From NCBI RefSeq assembly GCF_001884735.1, contig NZ_MJAP01000001.1:62001-126000 (forward strand): DNA of 64,000 bases. Reading direction: 5' to 3'. This DNA comes from Natronohydrobacter thiooxidans (lineage in GTDB: Bacteria > Pseudomonadota > Alphaproteobacteria > Rhodobacterales > Rhodobacteraceae). Each line of letters starts with the position of its first letter. Positions within the stretch are counted from its first letter, which is position 1. Below are positions 9,635 through 18,672 of the stretch, one piece after another. The notes under the pieces are model-generated. The model worked only from the letters and a program-made list of their open reading frames with translations, did not search any database and was not told the DNA's origin. The translations under genes and the position numbers were made by a program.

Positions 9635-11467
9635 GTGCCAGTTCATCGTTTGAGCATACCCCCTTCCTTCCGGGCCAGCCTGTTTCCGGCCCTGTTGCTG
9701 ATCGCGGTTCTGTTGCTCGCGCCGCTCCGGGCAGAGGCGTTCGATGCGCTGGAGTTCCGGGTGCAGGGCGAGGACGCGGAACTGGAAAGCGCGCTGCGCC
9801 GCGCCTCGCTGCTGCAGGGCGCGCAGAATGAGGGGGTCAGTGACCCGTTCGAGCTCTATACGATTGCGCGTGCCGAATACGGGCAGCTGATCGGCATCTT
9901 CTACGAGCAGGGCTATTATGCGCCGGTGATCTCGGTCCGGATCGACGGGCGCGAGGCCGCCGATATCTCACCGCTGACGCCGCCCTCGTCTGTGCGGCAG
10001 ATCGACGTGATCCTGACGCCCGGCCCTGCCTTCGTCTTTGGCCGCACTGAGCTTGGCCCGCTCGCGCAGGGCACTTCCCTGCCGTCAGATTTTGCGCGTG
10101 GAGAAGTCGCGCGCTCGACCGTGATCCGCGATGCGACGGGCGATGCCGTCGAGGGCTGGCGCGCCCAGGGCCATGCCAAGGCCGAACCCACCGATCAGCA
10201 GATCACCGCGCGCCATCCCGGCAATACGCTGGATGTGGCCGTGCAGATCGCCCCCGGCCCGCGTCTGCGTTTCGGAGAATTGCGCCCCGATGGCCATGTG
10301 CGCACCCGCACCGCGCGCATCCACAAGATCGCGGGCCTGCCCTCGGGTGATGTCTATTCCCCGCGCGAGATCCAGCGCGCCGCCGAGCGGTTGCGCCGCA
10401 CCGGGACATTCTCTTCGGTCGCGCTGCGCGATGCCGATGCGATCAACCCCGATGGCACGCTCGATATCGACGCGGCGCTGGTCGAGGCGCCGCTGCGGCG
10501 GATCGGCGCTTCTATCGAGTATGATACGGAACGCGGCGGGAAGCTGGGTGCCTTCTGGCTGCATCGCAATCTTCTGGGCGGGGCGGAACGCTTTCGCATC
10601 GAAGCCATGGTCGGCGGCATCGGCGCGCGCAGTGGCAAGCTCGATTACCAGCTTGCGCTGGAATATGCCCGGCCCGCAACGCTGACACCGGAAACGACGC
10701 TGAAACTCGGGGCATTGATCGAGACCGAGAACGAATCCGATTTCGAAGCCCGCCGCTTGCGACTCGACCTTCGGCTGGAGCATCGCTACAGCGACACGCT
10801 GACCTTCGGCGCGGGTCTGGGCCTTCTGGCCGAGCGCGCCGATTTCGGGCCGGGCTTCGCCACAAGGCGCGATTACCGGATGGTGCTGCTGCCGCTCTCG
10901 CTGACCTGGGACCGGCGCGACAGCGAGCGCAACCCGACGCGCGGCTTCTATCTGCAGAGTGAACTGACACCCTTTCTGGGGCTGAAAGGCACCGATAGCG
11001 GCGCGCGGCTTACGGCGGATGCGCGCACATATCGCGGTTTCGGGAATGACGACCGTTTCGTACTGGCCGGACGGGCGCAGATCGGTGCCATACTGGGCGC
11101 CGAGATTGACCGCACCCCGCGCAATTTCCTGTTCTATTCGGGCGGGGGCGGCAGCGTGCGGGGCCAGCCTTTCCGCTCGCTGGGGGTCGATGTGGGCGGC
11201 GTGCGCTCGGGCGGCAAGGGCTTTGCCGCACTCTCGGGCGAAATGCGGATGCGGGCCACCGAAACGATTGGCCTCGTGGCCTTTGCCGATGCGGGCTATG
11301 TCTCGCAGGGTACGTTCTCGGGCCCGTCTGACTGGCATGCGGGGGCTGGACTGGGGCTGCGCTATGACACGCCGATCGGCCCGCTGCGGCTGGATGTGGG
11401 CTACCCGGTCGCGGGCCCCACCGGGCGGGGCTTTCAGGTTTACCTTGGCATCGGGCAGGCGTTCTGA
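9635..11467 (+). CDS. tamA: Autotransporter assembly factor TamA (Omp85/BamA family)
   Basis: A 610-residue outer-membrane protein. An N-terminal hydrophobic stretch (FPALLLIAVLLLAPLRAEA) is a signal peptide cleaved near residue 33. POTRA-type repeats (GYYAPVISVRIDGREA, LRFGELRPDGHVRTRTARIHKIAG...VYSPREIQRAAERLRRTGTFSSV) extend to about residue 285. A 16-strand Omp85 beta-barrel with FLFYSGGGGSVRGQPFRSLG (the VRGY/F element) and a terminal aromatic residue ends the protein. It works with TamB to insert outer-membrane proteins and move phospholipids. The GTG start at 9635 has AAGGA 8 bases upstream. The stop overlaps the tamB ATG by one base. Confidence 0.92.
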   Translation: MPVHRLSIPPSFRASLFPALLLIAVLLLAPLRAEAFDALEFRVQGEDAELESALRRASLLQGAQNEGVSDPFELYTIARAEYGQLIGIFYEQGYYAPVISVRIDGREAADISPLTPPSSVRQIDVILTPGPAFVFGRTELGPLAQGTSLPSDFARGEVARSTVIRDATGDAVEGWRAQGHAKAEPTDQQITARHPGNTLDVAVQIAPGPRLRFGELRPDGHVRTRTARIHKIAGLPSGDVYSPREIQRAAERLRRTGTFSSVALRDADAINPDGTLDIDAALVEAPLRRIGASIEYDTERGGKLGAFWLHRNLLGGAERFRIEAMVGGIGARSGKLDYQLALEYARPATLTPETTLKLGALIETENESDFEARRLRLDLRLEHRYSDTLTFGAGLGLLAERADFGPGFATRRDYRMVLLPLSLTWDRRDSERNPTRGFYLQSELTPFLGLKGTDSGARLTADARTYRGFGNDDRFVLAGRAQIGAILGAEIDRTPRNFLFYSGGGGSVRGQPFRSLGVDVGGVRSGGKGFAALSGEMRMRATETIGLVAFADAGYVSQGTFSGPSDWHAGAGLGLRYDTPIGPLRLDVGYPVAGPTGRGFQVYLGIGQAF

Positions 11468-14400
11468 TGCGGCTGCTGCGCCTTCTCCCGGCCCTGCTTC
11501 TGGGCCTGATGCTGGGCTTTGCCCCTGCCGCACAGGCGCAGGACTTTGAAGAGCTGCTGCCCCGCGCCGATGAAAGTGATGCGGGATATCTGACCAGATT
11601 GTTGCAGGACAGTCTCTCGGGGGCGGGCCGCGAAGTACGTCTTGGCGGCTTCCGTGGGGCGCTGTCCTCGCGCGCGACCTTCGACGAGCTTTCCATCGAG
11701 GATGAGATCGGCGTCTGGATGCTGATCGAGGACGCGGCGCTGCAATGGAACCGCGCTGCGCTGTTCCAGCGCCGGATCGAGATCGCGGAGATTTCCGCCC
11801 GCCGCGTCACCATCCTGCGCGCCCCGGTCAGCGACGAGCCAAGCGACGAGTTGTTCACCCTGCCCCGGCTGGAACTGCCGGAACTGCCGGTTTCGGTCAA
11901 TCTGGACCAGATGCAGATCGACGAGGTGATCCTTGGCCCCGATGTGCTGGGCGAGCCGCTGCGCGCCAGTATCCGGGGCAATGCAGCACTTGCGGATGGC
12001 GAAGGCACGGCCAGCCTGCGGATCGAGCGCATCGACGAGATCGACGGGCTGATCCGGCTGGATGCGGGCTTTTCCAACGCGACACGCATCCTGTCGGTCG
12101 ATCTCTCTGCCGAAGAAGCTGCCGGTGGCCTTGCGGTCTCATTGCTTGGCATCCCCGATGCGCCCTCTGCCGCGCTGACCATCGCGGGCGAAGGGCCGGT
12201 TTCGGATTTCACCGCCGATATCACGCTTGCGACCGATGGCGTACCGCGTGTCGAGGGGGAATTTCAGCTCCAGACCGCGCTACAGGATGTGGCCCAGGCT
12301 GTAAGGCTGGATCTGAGCGGCGATCTGCGCCCGCTTATGGACCCGGAATTCCACCCGTTTTTTGGGCCGCAAAGCAGGCTTCGCACCCAGGCCCGACGGT
12401 TCGAGGATGGGCGTCTGCGGCTTGATGATCTGGATATCCAGACGCAGAGGCTGGCGCTCAGCGGGCGGTTCTATCTGGGCGCGGACCGGCTGCCCGAACT
12501 GATCGACCTGCGCGGGCAGGTCGAGGATCCGGCGGGCGAGCGTGTGCTTCTGCCCGTCCCCGGTGGGCGTACTACGATTGAAAGCGCCAATCTGCGGCTT
12601 GGTTTCGATGCTTCGGTCAATGAAGACTGGGATCTGGTTCTGGACCTGCTGGGTTTCGAGAATGAGGATTTCACGGTCGAAAGCCTTTTCGTCAACGGGA
12701 TCGGGCGGATCACCTCGGACGGGTTCGGCGAAGATATCGATGTGATCGACGCGCTGATCGATTTCTCGGCGCTGGGTCTTGCCGCCGCTGATCCGGGGCT
12801 GAACGCGGCGCTGGGCAATTCCGTTACCGGCTCTGCCTCGCTTCTGTGGCGCGAAGGGCGGCCCTTGCTGTTGCCCGGTTTCCTGCTTGAAGGGCGCGAT
12901 TATGCCCTGAATGGCCGCGCGCGGCTGGAAGATGGTGTGATCTTTGCCAATGCGCAGGGCCAGTTCCGCGATGTCTCGCGCCTGTCCACGCTCGCGGGTC
13001 GCCCGCTATCGGGTGCGGTGACGGCCGAGGTTGATGCCACGATCGGGCCGGAGCGCGACCGTTTCATGGTCGCCGCCGAGATCTCCGGGCAGGATCTGAC
13101 ACTGGATCAGGCGCAACTGGATGCGCTGCTGTCGGGCCGAAGCCAGATCACGATTGATGCGCATAGCGCCGATGGCACGATTTCGCTGCGCCGCTTGCAG
13201 GCCGAGGCCCGCACATTGCGCAGCGATCTGCGCGGCACGATCACCGGCAGCGAGATCGATCTGCGCGGCGAGGTGGATTTTGCCGATATTGCGGTGCTGG
13301 GCAATGGCTTTGGCGGCGCGCTGGATGCGCAGATTGCGCTGCGTGGCCCGCGCGAGGCCGAGCGCCTGACGCTGGAGGCCGTGGCGCGCGACCTGACCGT
13401 CGGGCAGGAGGATGTGAACCGTCTGCTGCGCGGCGAGACGACCCTTGCGCTGGACGGGCAGCGCGATGGCACGGCCTTCGATCTGACCAGTCTGAGCCTG
13501 TCGAACAACGCCATAGAGGCCAGCGCCGAAGGGCGCTATGACCCCGGTGCCTCGCGCCTTGAGCTGCGCGCGACCCTGCCCAATCTGAGTGCGATCCGCC
13601 CCGGACTTGGCGGGCGCATCACCGCGGAAGCGAGCCTGCGCGAAGAGGGCGAGACCCGGCATCTGGCGCTGGATGCAGTGGCCAATAACCTGCGCCTTGG
13701 CGCACCGACCGCGGATAATCTGCTGACCGGCACGCATCGGCTGAACGCAAGAGTGGTGCAGCGCCCGGACGAGATTCTGCTGGAAACGCTCACGCTGGCC
13801 GGGTCGCAGCTGAACGGGACGGTCACGGGGCGCATTGCCGACGGGCGCCCGGAATTGCAGATTGATGCGCGGCTGAACAATCTTGCCGTTCTGGTGCCCG
13901 GGATCACCGGTGCCCTCTCGGTTTCGGGCAGCGCGCGCGACACGGACGGGGCCTATGCGCTGGACCTCGGGGTCAGCGGGCCAGCCGGGCTCACCGCGCA
14001 GGTGAGCGGCAGCATTGCCAGCGATCTGACCGGCGATCTGCGCGCCACCGGCAGCACGGATCTTGCGCTGATCAATCCCCGGCTGGAGCCGCGCTCTATA
14101 CAGGGGCCCGCGCGTTTTGATGTCACGCTGAGCGGACCGCTGGCGCTGTCCTCGCTGCGCGGTACGGCCGAAGCGAGTGATGTGACGCTGGTGCTGCCCC
14201 GCAACAACCTGCGTATCACTGATATTGTGGCCTCTGCCCAGCTTGACGGGCCGCGCAGTACGGTCACGGTACGCGGTCGCGCGGCGACCGGCGGCTCCGT
14301 CGCGCTGGACGGCACGATCGGGCTGGGCGCGCCCATCACTGGCGATCTGCGCGCCAGTCTGAACGAGTTGCGCATCGTCAATCCGCAGCTTTTCGATACC

Positions 14401-15318
14401 ACCGTGTCGGGCGATGTCGCCATCACCGGCAATCTGACCCAGGGGCCGGATATCACAGGCGCGCTGTCGCTGGACCGCACCGAGATCCGGATCCCGCGTG
14501 TGGGACTGGCCGGTCGCGGCTATATCCCGCCCAATATCACCCATCAGGGCGACGCAGCCGCTGTGCGCGCGACCCGCGACCGGGCCGGGATTTTTGCAGG
14601 CGAAACCTTTGGCCGTCGGCCCAACCCGGCAAGACTGGATATCAGCGTCGATGCGCCAAACCGGATCTTCATTCGCGGACGCGGGCTGGACGCCGAACTT
14701 GGTGGCACGCTGCGGCTGACCGGCACGACTGCCGACCTGATTCCCATCGGCCAGTTTGGATTGATCCGGGGGCGGCTTGATCTCTTGGGCAACCGCTTCA
14801 ATCTGAACGAGGGCTTTGCCAGTCTTGAAGGGGATTTCGTGCCCTATGTGCGCCTTGTCGCCTCGACCGAGCGAAGCGGCGTTCTCGCCCGGATCGTACT
14901 CGAAGGCCGCGTCGACGCGCCGGAGATCCGCTTCGAATCTGTCCCTGAACTGCCCGAGGAAGAGATCGTCTCGCTGCTTCTCTTCGGGCGCGGCTTCGAG
15001 TCGCTCTCGCTGTTGCAGGCCGCGCAACTGGCCTCTTCCATCGCCACGCTCTCGGGGCGCGGCGAGGGGATCTTTGAGCGTCTGCGCCAGAATATCGGGC
15101 TGGATGATCTGGATGTGCGCACCGATGAGGATGGCGAAACCTCGATCCGGCTGGGGCGCTATCTGACCGAGAATATCTATACCGATGTCGAGGTCAGCCC
15201 GCAGGGCAGCAGCGAAGTGTCGATCAATATCGACCTGTCGCCGTCGCTGACCGCGCGCGGACGGGTCGATAATCAGGGCCGCGCCAGTGTCGGCCTGTTT
15301 TTCGAACGCGATTACTAA
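11467..15318 (+). CDS. tamB: Translocation and assembly module protein TamB (AsmA/DUF490 family)
   Basis: A 1283-residue protein with an N-terminal signal/anchor (LLRLLPALLLGLMLGFAPAAQAQ). It is a long beta-taco of repeated short strands that in this family spans the periplasm between inner membrane and TamA. The C-terminal ~330 residues (GRGYIPPNITHQGD ... RLTGTTADLIPIGQFGLIRGRLDLLGNRFNLNEG ... FESVPELPEEEIVSLLLFGRGFESLSLLQAAQLASSIA) form the conserved TamB C-terminal domain that contacts TamA. Known roles are outer-membrane protein assembly and bulk phospholipid transport. It is coupled to tamA by a TGATG overlap. The repetitive character makes the gene prone to long antisense open frames, which were not annotated. 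Confidence 0.92.
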   Translation: MRLLRLLPALLLGLMLGFAPAAQAQDFEELLPRADESDAGYLTRLLQDSLSGAGREVRLGGFRGALSSRATFDELSIEDEIGVWMLIEDAALQWNRAALFQRRIEIAEISARRVTILRAPVSDEPSDELFTLPRLELPELPVSVNLDQMQIDEVILGPDVLGEPLRASIRGNAALADGEGTASLRIERIDEIDGLIRLDAGFSNATRILSVDLSAEEAAGGLAVSLLGIPDAPSAALTIAGEGPVSDFTADITLATDGVPRVEGEFQLQTALQDVAQAVRLDLSGDLRPLMDPEFHPFFGPQSRLRTQARRFEDGRLRLDDLDIQTQRLALSGRFYLGADRLPELIDLRGQVEDPAGERVLLPVPGGRTTIESANLRLGFDASVNEDWDLVLDLLGFENEDFTVESLFVNGIGRITSDGFGEDIDVIDALIDFSALGLAAADPGLNAALGNSVTGSASLLWREGRPLLLPGFLLEGRDYALNGRARLEDGVIFANAQGQFRDVSRLSTLAGRPLSGAVTAEVDATIGPERDRFMVAAEISGQDLTLDQAQLDALLSGRSQITIDAHSADGTISLRRLQAEARTLRSDLRGTITGSEIDLRGEVDFADIAVLGNGFGGALDAQIALRGPREAERLTLEAVARDLTVGQEDVNRLLRGETTLALDGQRDGTAFDLTSLSLSNNAIEASAEGRYDPGASRLELRATLPNLSAIRPGLGGRITAEASLREEGETRHLALDAVANNLRLGAPTADNLLTGTHRLNARVVQRPDEILLETLTLAGSQLNGTVTGRIADGRPELQIDARLNNLAVLVPGITGALSVSGSARDTDGAYALDLGVSGPAGLTAQVSGSIASDLTGDLRATGSTDLALINPRLEPRSIQGPARFDVTLSGPLALSSLRGTAEASDVTLVLPRNNLRITDIVASAQLDGPRSTVTVRGRAATGGSVALDGTIGLGAPITGDLRASLNELRIVNPQLFDTTVSGDVAITGNLTQGPDITGALSLDRTEIRIPRVGLAGRGYIPPNITHQGDAAAVRATRDRAGIFAGETFGRRPNPARLDISVDAPNRIFIRGRGLDAELGGTLRLTGTTADLIPIGQFGLIRGRLDLLGNRFNLNEGFASLEGDFVPYVRLVASTERSGVLARIVLEGRVDAPEIRFESVPELPEEEIVSLLLFGRGFESLSLLQAAQLASSIATLSGRGEGIFERLRQNIGLDDLDVRTDEDGETSIRLGRYLTENIYTDVEVSPQGSSEVSINIDLSPSLTARGRVDNQGRASVGLFFERDY

Positions 15319-15330
15319 GGAACCCGCCCC

Positions 15331-15945
15331 TTGATCCGCATTGACCAGACGGATGGTATCTGGACCATCACCCTCGCGCGCCCCGACAAGGCCAATTCCC
15401 TGACCGCCGCGATGCTGGAACAGCTTTGCGACGCCATCGACGCCGCGACACAGGCGGGCGCGCGCGCGCTGATCCTGACCGGTGAAGGCCGCGTCTTCAG
15501 CGCCGGGGCCGATCTGGATGAGGCCCGCGCGGGGCTTGCCACCTCGCCGCTCTGGGAGAAGCTGTCGGGTCGGATCGCGCAGGCGGAATGCCTGAGCATT
15601 GCCGCGCTGAACGGCACATTGGCCGGGGGCGCTTTCGGCATGGCGCTGGCCTGTGACCTGCGGCTGGCTGTGCCCGAGGCGCGGTTTTTCTATCCGGTGA
15701 TGAAACTGGGCTTTCTGCCGCAACCCTCGGATCCGGTGCGGATGGCTGCGCTGATCGGGCCTGCGCGTGCCAGGATGATCCTGATGGCGGGCGCCCGGAT
15801 CGACGCCCAAGAGGCGCTGAACTGGGGTCTGATCGACCGTATCAGCGCGCCGGACCAGCTGCTTGCCGATGCCCGCGCCCTGTGCGCGGATGCGCAATCC
15901 GCCACAGCGGCGCATGTCGCTGCGATCAAACGCCTCATTCCGTGA
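15331..15945 (+). CDS. Enoyl-CoA hydratase/isomerase family protein
   Basis: A 204-residue crotonase-fold protein, shorter than the ~260 usual for the family. The two oxyanion-hole segments are present: FSAGADLDEA and ALNGTLAGGAFGMALACDLRLA. The segment that normally carries the catalytic glutamate (PEI/PEV.LG..P) reads FFYPVMKLGFLPQPSD. The first glutamate is replaced and the usual GGxQ motif is missing. It may therefore be an isomerase, hydrolase or thioesterase-like member, or a hydratase with altered chemistry. The TTG start is supported by AAGGA 8 bases upstream, and no ATG precedes the conserved first strand. It lies 12 bases after tamB and may be cotranscribed. Confidence 0.8.
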   Translation: MIRIDQTDGIWTITLARPDKANSLTAAMLEQLCDAIDAATQAGARALILTGEGRVFSAGADLDEARAGLATSPLWEKLSGRIAQAECLSIAALNGTLAGGAFGMALACDLRLAVPEARFFYPVMKLGFLPQPSDPVRMAALIGPARARMILMAGARIDAQEALNWGLIDRISAPDQLLADARALCADAQSATAAHVAAIKRLIP

Positions 15946-15989
15946 TATCGCGCTTTGCAGCGGGGCGCGCGCGGGATAGAAGCCCTGTC

Positions 15990-16343
15990 ATGCAAGCCCT
16001 GATGCGCATATCACTGACCCTGGCGCTGGCGCTGTCTGTCGCGCTGGCCAGTATCGGCCATGCGCAGGCCCGCCATCAGTCGCTGGGCGCGACCGCGATG
16101 GTCATCTGCACCGGCTACGGGCTGGTGCGGATCACGCTGAATGCGGATGGCGAACCGGTCGAACTGACCCTGCCCTGCCCCGACTGTATCCTGACCCCGG
16201 CGGCGCTTCTGCCGGAGAGCACCCCGACCGCGCCGCCGGAGCTGCACCCTGCGCGCATGATCCTGACGCAGGGCGAAACCCTGCATCACCGGGGGTCTGC
16301 AGGTATCTGGCACCAGAGCCGCGCGCCCCCTGTCCCTGTCTGA
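15990..16343 (+). CDS. Small exported CPDC-motif protein (possibly copper-related)
   Basis: A 117-residue protein with a clear signal peptide (LMRISLTLALALSVALASIGHAQA). The mature part has an early Cys in MVICTGYGLVRI, a CPDC pair motif in TLPCPDCILTP and a conserved-looking C-terminal HHRGSAGIWHQSRAPP. Small proteins of this appearance are often found beside periplasmic copper chaperones, and the next gene, 43 bases downstream, encodes one. A role in metal handling is plausible but inferred from context only. The ATG at 15990 opens the signal peptide; another ATG four codons later is possible. Stop is followed closely by the chaperone's ribosome-binding site, suggesting an operon. Confidence 0.7.
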   Translation: MQALMRISLTLALALSVALASIGHAQARHQSLGATAMVICTGYGLVRITLNADGEPVELTLPCPDCILTPAALLPESTPTAPPELHPARMILTQGETLHHRGSAGIWHQSRAPPVPV

Positions 16344-16386
16344 GTCACACCGGAAACACTCTGAAACTCAGACGAAGGACATTCCC

Positions 16387-16890
16387 ATGAAACGTCTCAC
16401 ACTTGCGGCGGCTTTTGCTGCCTTCACCGCCCTGCCCGCTTTTGCCTGCGAAGGCATTCATATTCATGACGCCTATGCGCGCGCATCGACGGCGATGTCG
16501 CAATCCGGCGCGGCCTTCATGCAGATCATCAATCACGGTGCGATGGATCGGCGCCTGATCGGCGCGCGCTCGGATGTCGCCGAGCGCGTCGAGATCCACA
16601 CCCATATCGAGGATGATGCCGGGGTCATGCGCATGATCGAGATCGAAGCGGGCATCGTCATTCCCGCCGATGGCGCGCATCTGCTGGAACGCGGCGGCGA
16701 CCATCTGATGTTTCTGGGCCTGACCCGCCCGCTGGAACAGGGCGATGAGATCACCGTGACCCTGATCTTCGAGGAAGGCGAGGATATGGAGGTCGTGATC
16801 CCGGTTGATCTGGAGCGCATGCCGGAGCATGGTGGCAGCCATTCGCACGACCATTCGCATGATCATTCCCATGGGCACAGCCGCGACTGA
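16387..16890 (+). CDS. Periplasmic copper chaperone, PCu(A)C family
   Basis: A 167-residue exported protein (signal peptide MKRLTLAAAFAAFTALPAFA). The mature domain follows the PCu(A)C pattern: IHIHDAYARAS, SGAAFMQIINHG and EIHTHIEDDAGVMRMIEIEAGIVIPADGAHLLERGGDHLMFLGL. The H-x10-M and H-x-M type ligands of the Cu(I) site are visible in this stretch. PCu(A)C proteins deliver Cu(I) to the CuA/CuB centres of cytochrome oxidase. The last ~18 residues are a histidine-rich tail (repeats of SHDH/SHGH) that could act as a second copper or zinc reservoir. AAGGA lies upstream of the ATG. Confidence 0.88.
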   Translation: MKRLTLAAAFAAFTALPAFACEGIHIHDAYARASTAMSQSGAAFMQIINHGAMDRRLIGARSDVAERVEIHTHIEDDAGVMRMIEIEAGIVIPADGAHLLERGGDHLMFLGLTRPLEQGDEITVTLIFEEGEDMEVVIPVDLERMPEHGGSHSHDHSHDHSHGHSRD

Positions 16891-16910
16891 CCCATCCTGA
16901 AAGCCACGCC

Positions 16911-17396
16911 ATGCGCATTCTTTTCGTCTGTCTGGGCAATATCTGCCGGTCGCCGAGCGCGCATGGTGTGGTCCGGCATCACGCCGCGCAGGCGGGGCTG
17001 CGTGTTCGGGTCGATAGTGCCGGAACCGGCGGCTGGCACAGGGGCGATCCGCCGGACAGGCGGGCGATCAGGGCTGCCGCTGCGCGCGGATATGATCTGT
17101 CCGACCTGCGCGCGCGGCAGATCACAGCGGCGGATTTCACAAGCTTTGACCGGCTCTATGCCATGGACCGCCAGAATCTGCGGGATATCGAGGCCCTGCG
17201 CCCGGCGGGAAACACCACCCCGGCGGCGCTGTTTCTCGACCTGCTGGGCCCGCCGCAACAGGAGGTGCCCGACCCTTATTACGACAACAGCTTCGGGCGG
17301 ATGCTCGATCTGATCGAGCGCGGCGCTGAGGCGCTGCTGCGCGATCTCATGCAAAAGGGCGCCACCCCGCAAGGAGTGCCGCCCCGTCAGCCGTAA
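16911..17396 (+). CDS. Low-molecular-weight protein tyrosine phosphatase
   Basis: A 161-residue cytosolic phosphatase. The P-loop C-x5-R-S (VCLGNICRSPSA, Cys7 and Arg13) opens the protein. The general-acid motif DPYYD near residue 120 (EVPDPYYDNSF) matches the DP[YF] of the family. Enzymes of this type often dephosphorylate BY-kinases of exopolysaccharide systems. A BY-kinase-like gene lies 16 kb away on the other strand, so a link is possible but unsupported by adjacency. Starts 20 bases after the copper chaperone gene. Confidence 0.92.
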   Translation: MRILFVCLGNICRSPSAHGVVRHHAAQAGLRVRVDSAGTGGWHRGDPPDRRAIRAAAARGYDLSDLRARQITAADFTSFDRLYAMDRQNLRDIEALRPAGNTTPAALFLDLLGPPQQEVPDPYYDNSFGRMLDLIERGAEALLRDLMQKGATPQGVPPRQP

Positions 17397-17408
17397 TCCG
17401 GCCGACTC

Positions 17409-17720
17409 TTAGCTGCAGCTGCGCTCCGCAGCTTCGCCAAAGGCGCGGTAGCGTGCCCAGAAAGCGTTGTCGCGGTCGCTCTTGGACATACGCACATCCT
17501 GCGCCAGTTGCGGATCGCGGAAAAAGCTGGCCGCGCGGCGCTGCTCGGAGCGCGTCAGGGTGCGCTGCGCCACGGAATCGATGCAGCGGCACAGGGCGCG
17601 GGTGGCTTGTTGCCGGTCAGAGCGCAGGCAGGCCGATTCAATCGGGCCGGCATTGGCGATGGCGGGAAGAAGCGGGGCTGCCAGAATGGCAAGGCTCGCG
17701 GCAAGAAGTGTCTTTCGCAT
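17409..17720 (-). CDS. Small exported protein of unknown function
   Basis: 103 residues: signal peptide (MRKTLLAASLAILAAPLLPAIANA) and a ~79-residue mature helical part. The latter has four cysteines, two of them in LCRCIDSVAQRTLT, one near its start and one at the extreme C-terminus (AAERSCS), suggesting disulfides. No family function recognised. It converges on the phosphatase gene, leaving 12 bases between stops. Confidence 0.7.
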   Translation of the reverse strand: MRKTLLAASLAILAAPLLPAIANAGPIESACLRSDRQQATRALCRCIDSVAQRTLTRSEQRRAASFFRDPQLAQDVRMSKSDRDNAFWARYRAFGEAAERSCS

Positions 17721-17965
17721 GAGTCCCTCTCAGGTTTCGGTCCTGTCACGCTGTCGTCGGTTCTTTTGACCCCCCGTTCGGGCGACAACGATCACTGCCT
17801 CGGTTTATGCCGCGACAATAGCAGAATTCATGCCAGATTCGCCAACAGTTTCGCCGATTTGAGGCGAAGTGTCTCAGCCTGAAATCGCGCCGTGCACAGA
17901 TATTGAGGAGTGTCTCAAACCGACCACCAAGGCTGGAATTTCGCGCCGGGCAGGGCGCCGGGTGA

Positions 17966-17983
17966 TGAGCGGAAATCCGCTCA
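17966..17983 (-). other. Perfect palindrome downstream of the NRPS-PKS operon
   Basis: TGAGCGGA-AA-TCCGCTCA lies 12 bases after the phosphopantetheinyl transferase stop, where a terminator would be expected. There is no T-run after it on the minus strand, so termination is unproven; a dimeric regulator site is the alternative. Confidence 0.35.
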
Positions 17984-17994
17984 AATTCTGCTGC

Positions 17995-18672
17995 TCAGGC
18001 GGGCAGTTCGACCGCTGCCACAAAATTCGTCGAGAGAATCGCGAAACGCCCGGCGATGAATTCGCCTGCCGCGAAGCCCGGAACATCGGTATTCAGCTGC
18101 GCGCTGAACCGCCCGCCGCGCAGATCCATGATCAGCGTCAGGGCGTGGAACTCCAGCAAAGTCCGGCTGATCTGATATTGCGCCTTATAGACCGCTTCCT
18201 TGGCGCAGAAGATCAGCTTGGCGAAATGCCCGCGCTGCGACGGGCCCAGACTTGCCAGCCATTGCATCTCTTCCATGGTGCAGATCTCGGGCCAGAGTGC
18301 GGGTTCCAGCGGGGTCGAGGGTTCCAGATCCAGCCCCAAGGCCGCGATCTCGGGCGCGTCGGTGACAACGGCCAGACAATCGCGCTCCGTATGGCTGATC
18401 GAGCCTTGCAGCCCGACGGGCCAGACCGGGGCGCGGTCCTCGCCCTGCAGGACCGGGCGCGGCACCTGGCCCAGCATCTCCATCGCGGCGCGCGCCGCCG
18501 ATCTGCCCGCAGCGAATTCACGCGCGCGTGCCGCCGTTACCTGCTCGATGGCCAGCACCTCGTCACCCATCAGGCGCGGCATCGGCGCGCGCGGGTCACT
18601 CCAGGCCATGGCCACGCGGTCCGAGAAGAGCGGCCGCGCGAATTCCGAGAAATCGAACTTCTGCTGGATCAT
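17995..18672 (-). CDS. 4'-phosphopantetheinyl transferase (Sfp/EntD type)
   Basis: 225 residues. It transfers phosphopantetheine from CoA to the serine of carrier domains. Signatures are the SISHTERDCLAVV block, the Mg2+-binding GLDLEPSTPLEP and the FCAKEAVYKAQY motif (WxxKEA-like, with F in place of W), spaced as in EntD/NpgA-like enzymes. It is the last gene of the operon, and its ATG overlaps the NRPS stop (ATGA). It is therefore the obvious activator of the NRPS and PKS carrier domains immediately upstream (Ser1406 and Ser1768). Confidence 0.93.
   Translation of the reverse strand: MIQQKFDFSEFARPLFSDRVAMAWSDPRAPMPRLMGDEVLAIEQVTAARAREFAAGRSAARAAMEMLGQVPRPVLQGEDRAPVWPVGLQGSISHTERDCLAVVTDAPEIAALGLDLEPSTPLEPALWPEICTMEEMQWLASLGPSQRGHFAKLIFCAKEAVYKAQYQISRTLLEFHALTLIMDLRGGRFSAQLNTDVPGFAAGEFIAGRFAILSTNFVAAVELPA

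Noticed and set aside
13006..15915. 969-codon open frame antisense to tamB
   Set aside because: A shadow frame of high-GC codon bias: compositionally odd (rich in R, Q, A, G), no domain seen, and it lies opposite a well-supported TamB with conserved C-terminal domain.
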